Positions 10,649-22,138 of a DNA stretch of 64,000 bases are shown here, in pieces. Made by a program: the position numbers and the translations under genes. The notes beneath the pieces were generated by a model, which saw nothing but the letters and a program-made list of their open reading frames with translations, was not told where the DNA came from and ran no database searches. The DNA lies in assembly GCA_036435485.1 (NCBI GenBank), contig CM071600.1, positions 119,776,046 through 119,840,045 of the forward strand, written 5' to 3'. Origin of the DNA: Saposhnikovia divaricata (lineage: Eukaryota > Streptophyta > Magnoliopsida > Apiales > Apiaceae). Each line of letters begins with the position of its first letter. Position 1 is the stretch's first letter.

Positions 10649-13600
10649 CAGAGAGAGAGACACAGAGAGAGACAGAGAGAGAGAGAGAGAGTACTTGATC
10701 GAACAGATGGTCTCGCAAAAACCGCCCCAATGGCCGATCACAATTTCCATAGTACTTAATCCGAAAGAGTTGTGCACGCTCACAGACAGTTCCTTTCCAC
10801 ACACAACGTGTTGATAAAGACACTAGGATGCTTTGATTGTCCGAAGGTGAGGGAGGAAAGTCTTCTTTTAGCGACTCTGCCTCGTCATGATGATTTTCTG
10901 ATGAGGAGAATCTCAGATCACCTAGACATTTTGTAGGTACTACAGTACCATCACTACTACAAACGCCAGCATCGTGCAATATTGTTTCTGATTTACCAAC
11001 GCGATTGGAAAGTATATTATCTTCTGGCACAAGATCATTAGTGGTTGATGGATTAGCTGTAAGATTGGGTCTGAGCATATCTGAAGAGTTGTGCTCTGGA
11101 TGATACGAGCAAGCAGCTGAAGAAGAAACATCTATTGAGCTAGCAGCAAGTTCTGCATTTAGAGGTTGGGAGCTAGGGTGCTTGGAGTGGAAGGGCCTTG
11201 GCCCATCAACTTTGCATGAGGCAGTGTTGGAGGATGATGAGACATTAGATAGAAGGTTAATGTTAGGCTGACATGGTTCACTAAAGTTCTGATTGCCCTG
11301 AAGCCTTGGAGTTGCTGAATCAGTAAAACCAGGAACTGTTGAAATAGACCTGTCGATACTTGAAGGTTTATCAGGTAATGCAACTGCTATTGGAGCCTTT
11401 AAAGGAAGTTCTGGGAGAGAGGCACCTTCATCAGCAAGAAACGATGTCTCCACAGCCAAGTGATAAGCAGCAAATACCCCATACTGAACTACATATTTTA
11501 CTTTCTTTAGTTCATCACCGTTAGCACCCTTCAGCAGAATCTGGAATACAAATCATCGTAATTAGATTAATACAACCAACTAAACTGCATATACACGTAC
11601 TCCTACCCAGAATATTTAAACTGTTGATGCTAGTTGTCAAAATACTATATCTGCAAGACTACAGAGACTTTATGACACCCAGATTTGGTTTTCCTTCCAT
11701 CAAACCCAGTCAAAATAAATTAAAGTTATAAAAATATATTCTGGTATGTTCAGAACTTACAGTACAACCCAAGGGCTTAGGGCAACCCTCAAAAAACATT
11801 AATGTTTTTGTTAGCTTCTTCCCACCTTGCCCAGCAGTGCCATGCACTTCCATAAACTTCTCCACATGAAACAAGTCACAATACCCTAACTTTTGTGATG
11901 TAAGATGATCGATTGATGGGACTATTTGTGCACCTGTGCAACGGGCTATACTTTCTAAAAGTGTCCTTTTAATGTTTAAAACAAGTGATATGCCTTTCGC
12001 GAGTAGGAAATCCTGTGCATGTCGAGAAACTGATTTCTCAACCAAAAGAACATTAGGGTGTTGAGCATCAATCTTTGCAACTGCCATCTTCAAGTGGACC
12101 ATTTCCTGAAAACCATATAAAAACAAGAGTCCAAAACACTTAATAGTTTACATAATGTGAAGTGCTCGATCATTGTGGACGTGCAGGAAAATATTATCTG
12201 CATCTCAAGAGGAAGATGTTGAAACCTGCTGCAATAAAGTATCGACACTTGACAAGTGATTAGCAACCCTCTGATACTCCAAGGCACCACCAAGTATCAG
12301 AAATCGCGGTTTCTCTACTTTTGATGCCATTCTCTTGTTGGCCACATTTTTCTTACAAACAACCCCTTTAACCACCACACTAATGAACATAATATAATCT
12401 CGTCAGAAAACAAAATGATGACAGGGGTCGCATATCAAGACCATTAAAGTGTGAGAAGTTATATTTGCGAGTAGAGTCAGCAGATAGAGATTCTATAGAT
12501 TTCACGCATTAATTTCTTACAAATAAATGCATTTAGCTTAAATTGCAGGTGAATGCCTAAAATAAGCTACCATTCCTTTCATGTGAATGTGGACTTTAAG
12601 AATAGGATCTCTGGTGGGTCCTTAAAGCCAGGATGAAAAAGAAATAAAATTAAGGCTTTTTAGATATAGGACTTAAGATAGTTTATACAAATTTGAGTGA
12701 AAAAAGGATACCCTCTTTAACATAATTACTTAATTTTTAAACCTCTGGAAAGCTAATGTAACTATCTACGAATTTCATATTATGCCTTGCATACCTGAAA
12801 ATATTATGCCCTTACAAACTTTTCCTAAGACAAAAAACAATCTTTAATTAAATAATAAGCAAATTTTCATTAACAAAGGAATTACTCCTGTCCACATATG
12901 CAAGTCTGGTAGTTGAAAGCATTAAACAAAAATTTTAGTAAAACACTCTCTCTAGTATGCAATTACTTTGTCAGAAGTCCCCAAACCAAGCCTAAATAAT
13001 ATATATCAATTCTTAAATCCAAATAGCACAATCTCGATTACAGTTAAGCACCATCTGAATACTTTTGTACAAAACCAAAAAAAAAAAATTAAATTAAATA
13101 AAAAATATATATAAATAATATTGAGAAAACTTTATCTACATCAGTTGACAAGGTCGTTATTTAACTAAAAACAAATTGTAATGTTTATTCTTAAGCATAC
13201 ATATAAGGTTTACCTCTCATCACGGCTCCCACAAGCTATGCATTTGATCTTGACATAACCACCAGGATCCATTCCACCGTCCTGGCTTTTATCTGGCTTC
13301 ACAAGCGTGGCAGCTTCCCAGCACAAATATGTAACAATCTCTAACCAACTTTCTTTACTATCATCCACTGGAAGATTCTCAACCTGCAACAACTGGGCTA
13401 TCAAAGCCCTAAAATGCCCATCAACCACATTCTTCATGGCCTTCTTATGCAAGTCACTTGATCTATCCCTATTACGGAATTCCCCACTACCAAAGCTGTC
13501 TGAAGAGCGTAGGAACCCGTCTCCTGAATCATCCTCTGTGAAATCATCATCATCCTCGATCGGAAAACCTTCTTTTTCGTCATCTTCATCTTCTGGCTCT

Positions 13601-16105
13601 GGAGGGAGCCAAAGTACGCCGTTATTCTCAAAATCCACGGGTTCCGGACGTGTATCATCCGCCTCATGTAGAGGTGTGTCTCCACTCGCATTACAGTTAT
13701 TTCCTTCATCTTCTTCTCCATTTTTCTTATTTAGTTCAAGGCCCTCTGTCTCTAAAGTATCTGGTAACTGTGTAGACATGATATGGTTTGCATCAATGCT
13801 TTCCCCATCAGTATGTTCATCTGATCCATAGATATGACCAATCTCATCATATGGAATGCCACCGTAATAGGCATTTGACTGCCCGATCTCAGAATGCAAT
13901 TTATAAACACCATATTCGTCATCTTCATCATCGCTCCTGGCATCATAAATAAGAATGATATAGTTAATACGATCAAGGTGATGTATCTTCCTAAAAGATA
14001 CTATAAATGGAATTGTAAAATAAAATGAACATCAACTTGGTACCAAAGGTGGTCAAATGATAAGATTATTCATAGGTAGAGCAATAAAGACATGCAGAAT
14101 GGAAATGTGCATACCATCTACGGAAGATGGAATCTTAGATATACGGATTTGTAAAATAACATAAATCCAACAAATAATGGATCCCAATCAAAAAATAAAA
14201 TAGAGCCGAAACTCTGCTACACAAGGAGTATAGACAAACTAAATAAAAATTTATTTTTATCCATATCCCTATTTGAGAGAGAACATATAGCGGGGAGAAG
14301 GAGGCAAAGGATACAGAGAGAGCAAGTGAAGATTGGCTTTTGCGTTGCCTCCCCTTACAAAAACCAAACCCTATGTTGTATATACTAGTTCTTACAGGAA
14401 TACGGGATCTCCACTTCTGTATCCTGGGTAAAAATATTCATAAATTTAGAAACTCTAGTTCGAAGTAATTCACACAAGTATAAACTTAACTTTTGCACCA
14501 TAAATGTATCAATTTCGTTACTAGTTAAATATCAAAGTAACAATTGTATACAGAGTCTCAAGTTCACCACTATATAATTAAGAAGTAGACTCCGTTATAA
14601 TTTTTAAAGACGTGTTGAAACTCTCGTCTGTTATGTGTTACAACTTGACCTGGCAGCAAACTGGCAGTACATGGCAACACAGTAAATTAAAAATTACAGA
14701 TAAAAAACACATCATCATCTTCTACATTACTGTATATGCATATTATCTCCTGAACAAGACATATCATATTCTGAAGCTGAGAAAGGGCACTAAGAAAAAA
14801 CAAACGAACCAGGCTAATATAGTATCCAAATCAAGAAGAACCAACCTGTAAATATGATCATGGTTGGTATACAGACAGATAAGGCGGATAAAGCATTCGA
14901 AGCATTTCCTAAATTGAATTTCTAACTTCATCTAGATTTTGCTTTGGATCTTGCGCAGAATTATTGACACCATCTTAGATTACATTTAGATATTGAAGGC
15001 GGTCCTTAATTAGATATTCATCTTATTTTGTATGTATATATATGAATATAGCGTACACTTAAAGAAGATGATGATGTGTTTAGTTCTTTTTTTTTTTTGT
15101 CACTGCCACGTCCACGTGATTGCCAACTCACTGTTCAATTAGATTGTTGCCACGTTGCTGACGGGACACTAAACACTTCTGTCAAATTTTACGGAGTATA
15201 CTTATCAGTTATACAGTGGTGAACTTGAGGGACCCCAAATTTATCAGTGGCAGACTTGATAGATTGACCGTTGACGATTATAAAGTGGTCACTTCAATAT
15301 TTAACCATTTTCGTTAATAATTAAACCTTTCCTACGGCATCATAACTAACTACAACCACAAGAAGAAATAAAATAAAATGGCACACCCTCATGTGATTTT
15401 CATCTTAAAGTTAACGGGGTTAATTAGAAGATAAATAGTCAGTTTACTTTAAAAATCCTAAATATGAAAAAGTGCTGGTACAGCCACATAGCCATGAGCT
15501 CATTTTCAATCATATTTAGTACTGGAAATTAACAAACATTCAAAAAACAGCTACCTGTTCATGCTGAAACCAATATCCTCAGTGTCAACGCAATCTAATT
15601 TTCCCAGACTGGCTGTTTGGTCTTGTGTACATGTTATTTGATCCAATCTAGCAGATGAGCGAGGACTCATACTAGATATACTTTGTACATGCTTGTATGG
15701 CCCTGTTGAGTACTGAGTTGAACCTACACTGCTGGTGCTACTGTCACAGGTTTGGGTGCTGGCCAAACTTGCTGCCGAAGGTGATTTACTGAGACCCGGG
15801 CTGGTCGCAGACACGGCAGAACTGACAGGAGCACTCCGCTGCTCCCATTGCTTGAAGCAGTAATTACAAACCCTAAGCCTTTCCGATTCTTCTCCGCCAA
15901 TCTTGTAATCATCAGGAGAGGCAGGCACTGTGTTTTCAGTACACTTGGCACAGAAAACTCGTCCACAGAGGCGACAATGATGCTTGCGATTAAATAGGGT
16001 AAACACGGAATCACATTCGTAGCAGACTCTACAACTCTGATCAGGCATCCAGAAATCCTTGGACACGTTTGAAGATTCGTTCTTCCGAGGAATCCATGAT
16101 CTCAT
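4094..16105 (-). CDS. FAB1: FAB1/PIKfyve-type 1-phosphatidylinositol-3-phosphate 5-kinase, 3' end not in window
   Basis: Ten coding exons join in phase with GT/AG borders: 15555-16105, 13214-13936, 12226-12379, 11761-12105, 10695-11540, 10134-10465, 9158-9281, 8911-9069, 6833-8275 and 4094-4360, giving 1648 residues. The ATG at 16105 is the first after an in-frame stop. Domains in order: FYVE finger (residues about 20-90, with WMPD and RKHHCR), Cpn60/TCP1-like domain (about 430-670, starting at GVVCKKN), conserved Cys-rich region (about 850-1000), and the start of the PIP-kinase domain (from about 1440, with FIIKQV and DLKGS). The enzyme turns PI3P into PI(3,5)P2 on endosomes and vacuoles. 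A FYVE finger marks the FAB1A/FAB1B type, not FAB1C/D. The exon that should carry MDYSLL, the catalytic IID and the activation loop is absent. It may lie beyond the retroelement at 1-3449 or be lost. Confidence 0.92.
4361..6832 (-). other. FAB1 intron 9 (2.5 kb)
   Basis: This AT-rich intron separates the two kinase-domain exons. A hAT-type MITE (5248-5850) fills a quarter of it. The rest shows no gene, RNA or repeat that I can recognise. Confidence 0.75.
5248..5850. mobile_element. hAT-type MITE in FAB1 intron 9
   Basis: The two ends are inverted copies starting CATA(G/C)TTGTCAAGGCG, followed on both sides by CGCCTAGGCG-like repeats. The element is 603 bp and flanked by 8-bp duplications that match at 7 of 8 positions (5240-5247 and 5851-5858). 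The 8-bp duplication and short terminal repeats fit a non-autonomous hAT element. It contains no transposase. Confidence 0.8.
9383..9568. mobile_element. hAT-type MITE in FAB1 intron 6
   Basis: This 186-bp element has inverted ends CTATGTTACCC / GGGTAACATAG and a perfect 8-bp target duplication CCATAAAT (9375-9382 and 9569-9576). It is related to the degraded copy at 3498-3672. Confidence 0.85.
10559..10692. repeat. GA/TC microsatellite in FAB1 intron 5
   Basis: This is about 134 bp of (GA)n on the + strand, with a few GACA interruptions near 10640-10672. Read in the gene's direction it is a TC tract beginning right after the 5' splice site at 10694. Long ORFs in this stretch on both strands are artefacts of the repeat. 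Confidence 0.95.
14547..15236. mobile_element. Possible Mutator-like MITE in FAB1 intron 1
   Basis: A stretch reading TCTCAAGTTCACCACTATA near 14551 reappears inverted near 15208-15235 as TATACAGTGGTGAACTTGAG. The arms are short, no target duplication is evident, and the interior is AT-rich. A decayed non-autonomous DNA transposon in the 1.6-kb first intron (13937-15554) is the likeliest reading. Confidence 0.35.
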
Positions 16106-16760
16106 TGTGATTAGCTCACAGAGCTCCTAACTACTGCCAGGGACGCCCATAAGCCAATTTTCACTCTATTAAACCAACAACCGCAAAATGTACAACCAAC
16201 CACACAAGTCCCTAACAAGAACCAAACCAGCCGGGATAAAAATCCGTGTTACCAACACCGAATTTCACCAAAAAACCCGTATTCGGTCAACAAAAATTCA
16301 ACTCAACACAAATGTGTCCCATCCAAGATCGTAACAACTGCAAAATTAAGTCATACTTAGTTTCAAAATCCTATACATACAAAAACAAACATATTTAATC
16401 CCGAGAATAACAAAACGCAAACTATTCAAGCAGTTAAAAACAATCAGAGAATTCATATCATCAAATCCTAACACTAACTAAAAGTCCTCAATATGTACAC
16501 ACAACACACACACATACATACATATTAACATGAAATGCAACCGATACATAACAATGGATTATGATAGCAACATAACATAAACCCTAACAACAATTAGATA
16601 CAATAAAAACATAAAAACATGAAATTAAATTGAGAAAATGACGATAATAATATTAAAAATCTGGATTAAAATGATGAAACCTTTGTATAAGTGGAGCTAA
16701 TTGGAATCTGAGATTGTGGCGTCGATTTGAGAGAGAGATACATATATAACCCTAAAAATG
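16106..16760 (-). promoter_or_regulatory. FAB1 5' leader, leader intron and core promoter
   Basis: Upstream of the ATG the leader has a likely 3' splice site near 16131. A TATATATG element lies at about 16742-16750 and is followed by a TC-rich start region at 16725-16740, common in plant core promoters. This suggests a first noncoding exon near 16690-16735 and a leader intron of about 550 bp. Transcript ends are inferred, not seen. Confidence 0.45.
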
Positions 16761-17790
16761 AATTAAACACACAGAGATTAAAGAAGATGAATTTTTATTA
16801 TAATTCATCATGTTTATTTATGTTTATAAAAATATAAGTAAATAAAAGAAAAGCCAGAAAGAAATGATATGGATTGGAAGTTTGAATATATGCGTGTAAA
16901 ATAGAGTCACGAAAATTATGTGAGGCGACCAGCAGAGATAATAATAAATTTCATTTAAATAATGTTTCATAATTGGTTAAGATGAAATAAATTACTATAA
17001 TTTTGGAAAATGAAGATAAAGAAAGGGAAAGTGACGGCTGTGCACTAAAAAATTGATATTTTTGCCAATTATTACCCTCCTCTCCGGTGGTTCTAAAAAT
17101 CCCCGATTTAGTCAATTAATTCTCTGTAAGGTAATCAATTGATTCAATTTTTGAAATCCGATTAATCTTGTGAATTTACTTAAAATAAAATGTTTAATTG
17201 TAAATTAGATTAATATATTAAATATTATTATAATATCCATTTAATACTCTGATTAATCCCCGATTATCTGATTAATTTTAAATCAATACCTCAATTTATC
17301 TGATTAATTTTAAATCAATACCTCAATCGATTTATACCGAGTAACGATTTTAACAACCTTGCCCTCTCCCAGTATATGTAGATATGTTTTTGTGCATGTA
17401 ATATACTACTGTAGGTGTTTTGTTTGCTTCTCTCTTTCTCTATCATACCCTGCTTGTTAATCTATTTTGATACTAATTCTTTTTCCTAAAAGATTTGATT
17501 GCGAAAATAAATATGTTTTGGATATTTTAAAAGATTCTAATTACAAAAAGCGATAGATGATTAAAGGAGCATGATTGTCCAACTTTATTTTGATATATAT
17601 AAACATTACTATTTTTTCATGAAATAAATTTTACACATTTAATTATCAATTGTTTACTTTATTGATACGTGAAGATCATACATCGTTGATTATAGTTATC
17701 AATTTCACCGATAAACATAAATATTTGATAAATTATAATATTCGGGTGATAGTCCAAAATAATCATTTTTGGAATCAAGTGGCTCAAAAT
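16761..17790. other. AT-rich spacer upstream of FAB1
   Basis: No gene is recognised. One 29-bp segment containing CTGATTAATTTTAAATC is repeated twice in tandem near 17265-17330. The rest is low-complexity A/T sequence that would include the distal FAB1 promoter. Confidence 0.5.
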
Positions 17791-18075
17791 ATTGATTATG
17801 GGAAAAATGATCCGAAATACCGACGGGATACGGAGTTTCGGCCTCCGTATTAGCTGAATACGTTACACGGTCTACCGTATTAGCTGGATACGGAACACGG
17901 TCTTCCGTGTTATGCATGATATGGAAGAGCGTGTACAGTATTTATGCTGCGCACCCGTCTAACACGAGACACAGTACTTCGTGTTACACAGAACACGTTA
18001 CACCGTGTACCGTATCATGTACTGTTACGGAAGACGAAGTACCGTATTACTCCTCATATTACGGTACACGATTTA
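17790..18075. repeat. Region of diverged palindromic ACGG/CCGT repeats
   Basis: Short units such as TACGGAACACGG and CCGTGTTA recur in both orientations at roughly 25-40 bp spacing, giving many overlapping hairpins. The GC content is higher than in the flanking DNA. It ends about 130 bp before the Tat element. I do not recognise the family. Confidence 0.55.
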
Positions 18076-18203
18076 ACGTGTCCCGTCAGTAAATAGGGCC
18101 ACACATGCTCAAATATGAGTATTTTGGTAATTTTCTCATATTTATAGCGGCTCTAATTCTTGACAAAATTCAAATTCTCAATTTTCCATAAAAAGAAATA
18201 TAT

Positions 18204-18208
18204 ATTTT
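18204..18208 (+). other. Left target-site duplication of the 22-kb Tat element
   Basis: The 5-bp ATTTT next to the 5' LTR is repeated at 40298-40302 next to the 3' LTR. The shared 5-mer shows that the two LTRs 21.6 kb apart bound one insertion, though the sequence itself is AT-simple. Confidence 0.75.
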
Positions 18209-18723
18209 TGATATGGGCCGAAAATAAGCCCTAAAGACACATTTAATGTGGCATTAAATAGACTAAGAATGGTCCAAACGTGGGGCCCACCAGATGGACC
18301 CAAAACCCCAATTATAATATTAATTTCGTAATTAATATTGGGGGGAAATAAACAGCTCAGCAATAAGAGTTGGATAAAGATATTATCTCCATCAGACTTA
18401 GCCACCAAGGCATCCAATTCAATATGGAAACTGATTCCTACAAGGAATAGATCTAGAACCTTCCTCAAAGACTTGTCCACCAAGTCTCTGACTCCTACCA
18501 TAATTCTAAGGCTTCTCAGCCTATATAAAGGGCCAGACCCCTCAACACAGAACTACGTTTTTGGCTTGATCTTTGATATTCATCAAAGTACGTAGGCATC
18601 TTGTGAAGGCATATTCAGCCACGAGCACGAGAGCAGCCATTAAAGCACGAAGCTCACACACCTTTGCATTAAATACACAAACCCTAGCCGCAATACTAGT
18701 AACCTAGTTTTTATTCCACAACA
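18209..18723 (+). repeat. 5' LTR (515 bp) of the Tat element
   Basis: It begins TGATATGGGCC and ends CCACAACA. A TATATAAAG box at 18522-18530 is the likely promoter. Compared by eye with 39783-40297 it has the same length and two substitutions (18546 region A/G and 18608 region T/G). Confidence 0.95.
18522..18530 (+). promoter_or_regulatory. TATA box in the Tat 5' LTR
   Basis: A TATATAAAG core lies about 200 bp before the LTR end. The same box is present in the 3' LTR near 40096 and, on the minus strand, in both LTRs of the second Tat element. Confidence 0.6.
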
Positions 18724-18725
18724 TT

Positions 18726-18741
18726 TGGCGCCGTTTGTGGG
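18726..18741 (+). other. Primer-binding site of the Tat element
   Basis: TGGCGCCGTT directly follows the LTR and matches the 3' end expected for plant tRNA-Asp (complement of AACGGCGCCA); the next bases diverge. This primer is common in Tat and Athila elements. Confidence 0.65.
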
Positions 18742-18756
18742 AAGACAACATCAACC

Positions 18757-20280
18757 ATGGTTCAAACACGAAGAACAACATCAACCGAGGCCGTGCCACT
18801 TAACTCTGCTCCACCAGCCACTTCTGATCCTCTTATCGTTACTGAGGAAGGACAAATACTCCCATCAACAGGGGCGGTCATTCAACCTCTGCCCACTCAG
18901 CCCCCAGGGACGACTCCCCATGTAGAGGGGACCCTCCCGGTGATTGTCCATCAAGGCCAAGAAACTAACCCTCTTCAGATGGTGGTTTCTCCTCTTGGTA
19001 ACGTTGATCGCACGCTACCCCCGGGGGTACAGATCCATACTACGGATCTCCCTTTGAATACCAACCCGATGTATGGGCTGCCTAATTATCCCCCCCGACA
19101 AAGGGAACCTGGACCAAGCGGTCACGCCTTACAGATCCGGGATCGAGAATATGATGACTACTCTGGTCCCTATATTGATGATTCATCATCAACTGAGGAT
19201 GATGATCGAGATGAAGCCCCGAGGAGGCGACGTGCTAGCAAAGAACCTCTAAGAAGGACAAGAAGAATCCATGATGGACTCCCCTTGACAACTGCTGAGA
19301 AAATCAAGGCTTATGAGGCTGAGATCTTAAAATTGAAGGACGATATTGCAAGAGAACAAGATAGATTGAATCAAACTCAGCCACCTCCAACTGCAGAGAG
19401 GATTCCCGTTATAAATTTGGAGAGGCCTTCAAGAAGGCAAAGAAAGGCTGATACCCGAACCGAAAAATCAACAAGGGTGGAGACCCCCAGAAGCAACCCC
19501 AAAGATCTAATGCCACTTGGGGACCCTGATGACCCCACACCTCCGTTTACTGAGGAGGTGATGAACGCCCATATCTCAAGGAAATTTAAGATGCCGACTA
19601 TTAAGGCCTATGATGGAACGGGCGATCCCGCAAACCATGTCAGGACATTCTCAAACGCACTGCTGCTGCAGCCTGCTAGTGACGCCTTAAAGTGTAGGGC
19701 GTTCCCTCAAACTCTGTCGGGCATGGCTCAAAGATGGTATAGCCGCCTACCTGCAAACTCAATTGGCTCTTTTAAGGAGTTGAGCGCTGCCTTCATCAGC
19801 CAATTCATTAGTGGGAGAATTCATGAGAAAAGTTCTGCATCCCTTATGTATGTGGTGCAGGGAAAGAATGAAAACTTGAGGGATTATCTCAAGCGATTTA
19901 CTAAAAAGACGTTGAATATCACTGATCTGGAAAATAAGGTGGCCATGGTAGCCCTGGAACACGGAACCACTGACCTCTTCTTTAAAAGGTCCTTGGCAAA
20001 ACACCTTCCTAAATATATGGCCGAGCTCCAGAGAAGAGCCGATAAATATATCAAGGCTGAGGACAGCATGAAGAAGGAAACCACGGGAGGCAATGGCAAG
20101 GGTTCTAATGATTCAAAGAAACGAAAGCCAGAGCAAGAGTACGACGCTAGGGACAAGTATCCCCGGGCTGGCAAGGATTCCGAGTCATCACCCAAGAAGG
20201 GTTTTGGACCGAGGTTTTCTGATTACGCAAGGCTGAACGCTCATAGGAGTCAAATTTTGTTAGATATTGAGAAGGATTAG
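18757..20280 (+). pseudogene. gag of the Tat element, ended by a premature stop
   Basis: Translation starts MVQTRRT. The capsid (Retrotrans_gag) domain covers about residues 265-440, with the signature QRWYSRLP and a charged C-terminal tail. A TAG at 20278-20280 stands where the second Tat copy (54009-56759) reads Lys, a one-base change, so this frame once ran on into protease. The N-terminal third is Pro-rich and acidic. The protein would form the virus-like particle that packages element RNA. It lies 16 bp after the primer site. Confidence 0.85.
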
Positions 20281-21003
20281 GACTTCCGTTGGCCTAAGCC
20301 ACTCAGGGGTGACCCCGAAAAGAGAAACAAAGATCTGTATCGTAGATTCCATAGGGATGTGGGACATGACACAGATGACTGCAGACAGTTAAAGGATGAA
20401 ATTGAGTTTTTAATCCGGAAGGGAAAGTTAAACAAGTTCACCAAGGGTGAAGATCGTGGAGCCCAGAAAAGGGATTATGATAGAAGAGACAATGATAGGA
20501 GGGATAACGATCGTGATCGTAACCCACAGCCTCGAGGACCAGTAATCAATATGAATTGGGGAGGACCAACAGCGGCCGGCACTACCCGAAACTCTCGAAA
20601 GGCCTATGCCAGAGAAGTGATGCACATCGTAGGAGAAGCCCCGAAGCGTGCTAAGACTGAGATAGTGATTGGTTTTGATGATTCAGACCTTGAAGGGGAG
20701 AAATTCCCCCATGACGACTCGTTGGTCATAACTCCTGTAATTGGAAACTCAGAAGTGAAGCGGGTCCTAATAGACAATGGAGCTTCTGTTGATATCTTGT
20801 TTCATGATGCCTTTGTAAAAATGGGGTACACTGACTCTCAATTGACCCCGACTAACATGCCTATCTACGGGTTTAACGGAGTTGAGTCCAAGGTTGAAGG
20901 GACCATTCAGCTGCCCGTGACAATAGGGCAAGAACCTAAGGAAGCCACCCAGATGTTGAACTTTCTAGTGATTAAGGCTACCTCGACGTACAATGCACTA
21001 TTA
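20281..21003 (+). pseudogene. gag C-terminus and aspartic protease of the Tat element
   Basis: It continues the gag frame after the stop. A CCHC-like segment (HRDVGHDTDDC) has lost its first Cys, which is Arg here but Cys in the second copy. The retropepsin motif is LIDNGAS, the Asp-Asn-Gly variant usual in Tat elements, followed by a hydrophobic flap and the NALL end. After codon Leu at about 21001 the sequence jumps to RNase H, so the whole RT palm and fingers, roughly 1.5 kb, are missing. Confidence 0.85.
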
Positions 21004-22138
21004 ACAACCTTGGACTATTAACAGCCAAGAGGCCTTTGAGCAACTGAAGAAGTACATGGTTGAAGCCCCGTTGTTGACCAAACCAAGCCCTGGGGAGACT
21101 CTTTGTCTATACCTGGCGGTATCTGAATAAGCCCTGAGTGTTTTCCTCATTCGGGAAGAGGAGAAAGTCCAGAAACCTATCTACTATGTGAGCAAAGTGT
21201 TGCATGGGGCTGAGTTGAATTACTCACCCATAGAAAAGTTTGCTTTGGCATTAGTAACTGCCTCGAGGAAGTTACGGCCTTACTTCCAGGCACATAAGAT
21301 TCAAGTTCTGACAAACCAGCAGTTGAGAAACATATTGCATAGCCTTAAGGCCAGTGGAAGGCTAATCAAATGGGCGATTGAGTTAGGAGAGTTTGATATC
21401 ACATACAAGCCTCGGACAGCCATCAAGGCTCAGGCATTGGCTGACTTCGTGGTTGAATGCACTATTAACAACCAAGAAGTCGGGGGGCAAGAGATAGTGA
21501 CTACCCCTGGGCAAGAGAAAAAAGAAGAGGAACTTACACCTGATCTGAAGGAATATTGGGTGCTCTATTTTGATGGAGCATCAAAAACAAAATCTAGTGG
21601 TGCATGTTTGGTTTTGCAAAGCCCCGATGGGTTCACAGTTGAGTATGCTTTAAAGTTGGATTTTCCTACTACCAACAATGAGGCGGAGTATGAGGCATTA
21701 ATAGCTGGTTTGGGTTTGGCTAGAATCATGAGGGTTAAAAATCTCAAAGTTTGTGGAGATTCAAGGCTTGTGGTATCACAAGTAAATGGTGAATTCGAAG
21801 CTAAGGACGAGACTATGGCGAAATACCTGAGAGTCGTAAAGGCTGTTATAGCTCAGTTTGAGGAGTGCTATGTTGAGCATATTCCGAGAGAAGAAAATAT
21901 TAAGGCCGATGCCCTGTCTAAATTCGCTTCTTCCGAGATAAAAAATTATGCTGGGAGTGTCTACTTTCAGGTCTTGAAGGCCCCAACCGTTAACTCAAAA
22001 TTAGTGGCACCAATTGATATAGGGGGCTCTTGGATAGATCCTATCAAGGCACACCTTGAGACCGGGTGGCTCCCAGATAATGCCTTGGAGGCACGAAAAC
22101 TTTCAGTAAGAGCATTGAGATACACTTTGATTGAGGGC
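21004..22138 (+). pseudogene. RNase H and second (archaeal-type) RNase H of the Tat element
   Basis: Starting at WTINSQEAF, this holds the end of the RT connection, then the RT-linked RNase H (KPIYYVSK, LNYSPIEK). After an acidic linker comes a second RNase H with YFDGAS, NNEAEYEAL, CGDSRLV and ADALSK, the four acidic sites of a type-I RNase H. The second domain separates Tat from other plant gypsy lineages. A TAA at 21128 interrupts it. The frame differs from that of protease because of the RT deletion. The frame stays open into the solo LTR at 22139. Confidence 0.88.

Noticed and set aside
10536..10814. Long ORFs on both strands over the GA repeat
   Set aside because: They exist only because (GA)n and (TC)n have no stop codons; the region is an intron and the flanking exons are on the minus strand in another frame.
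12226..12379. Chaperonin (Cpn60/TCP1) gene
   Set aside because: The chaperonin-like sequence is a domain of FAB1; exons on both sides join in phase with FYVE and kinase exons.
13307..13831. 174-codon ORF on the + strand
   Set aside because: It is the mirror of the acidic Asp/Glu-rich FAB1 exon 2, read as Ser on the other strand; the exon splices in phase with its neighbours.
18178..18595. ORFs shared with 39755-40169
   Set aside because: Both lie in the Tat LTRs and repeat only because the LTRs do.
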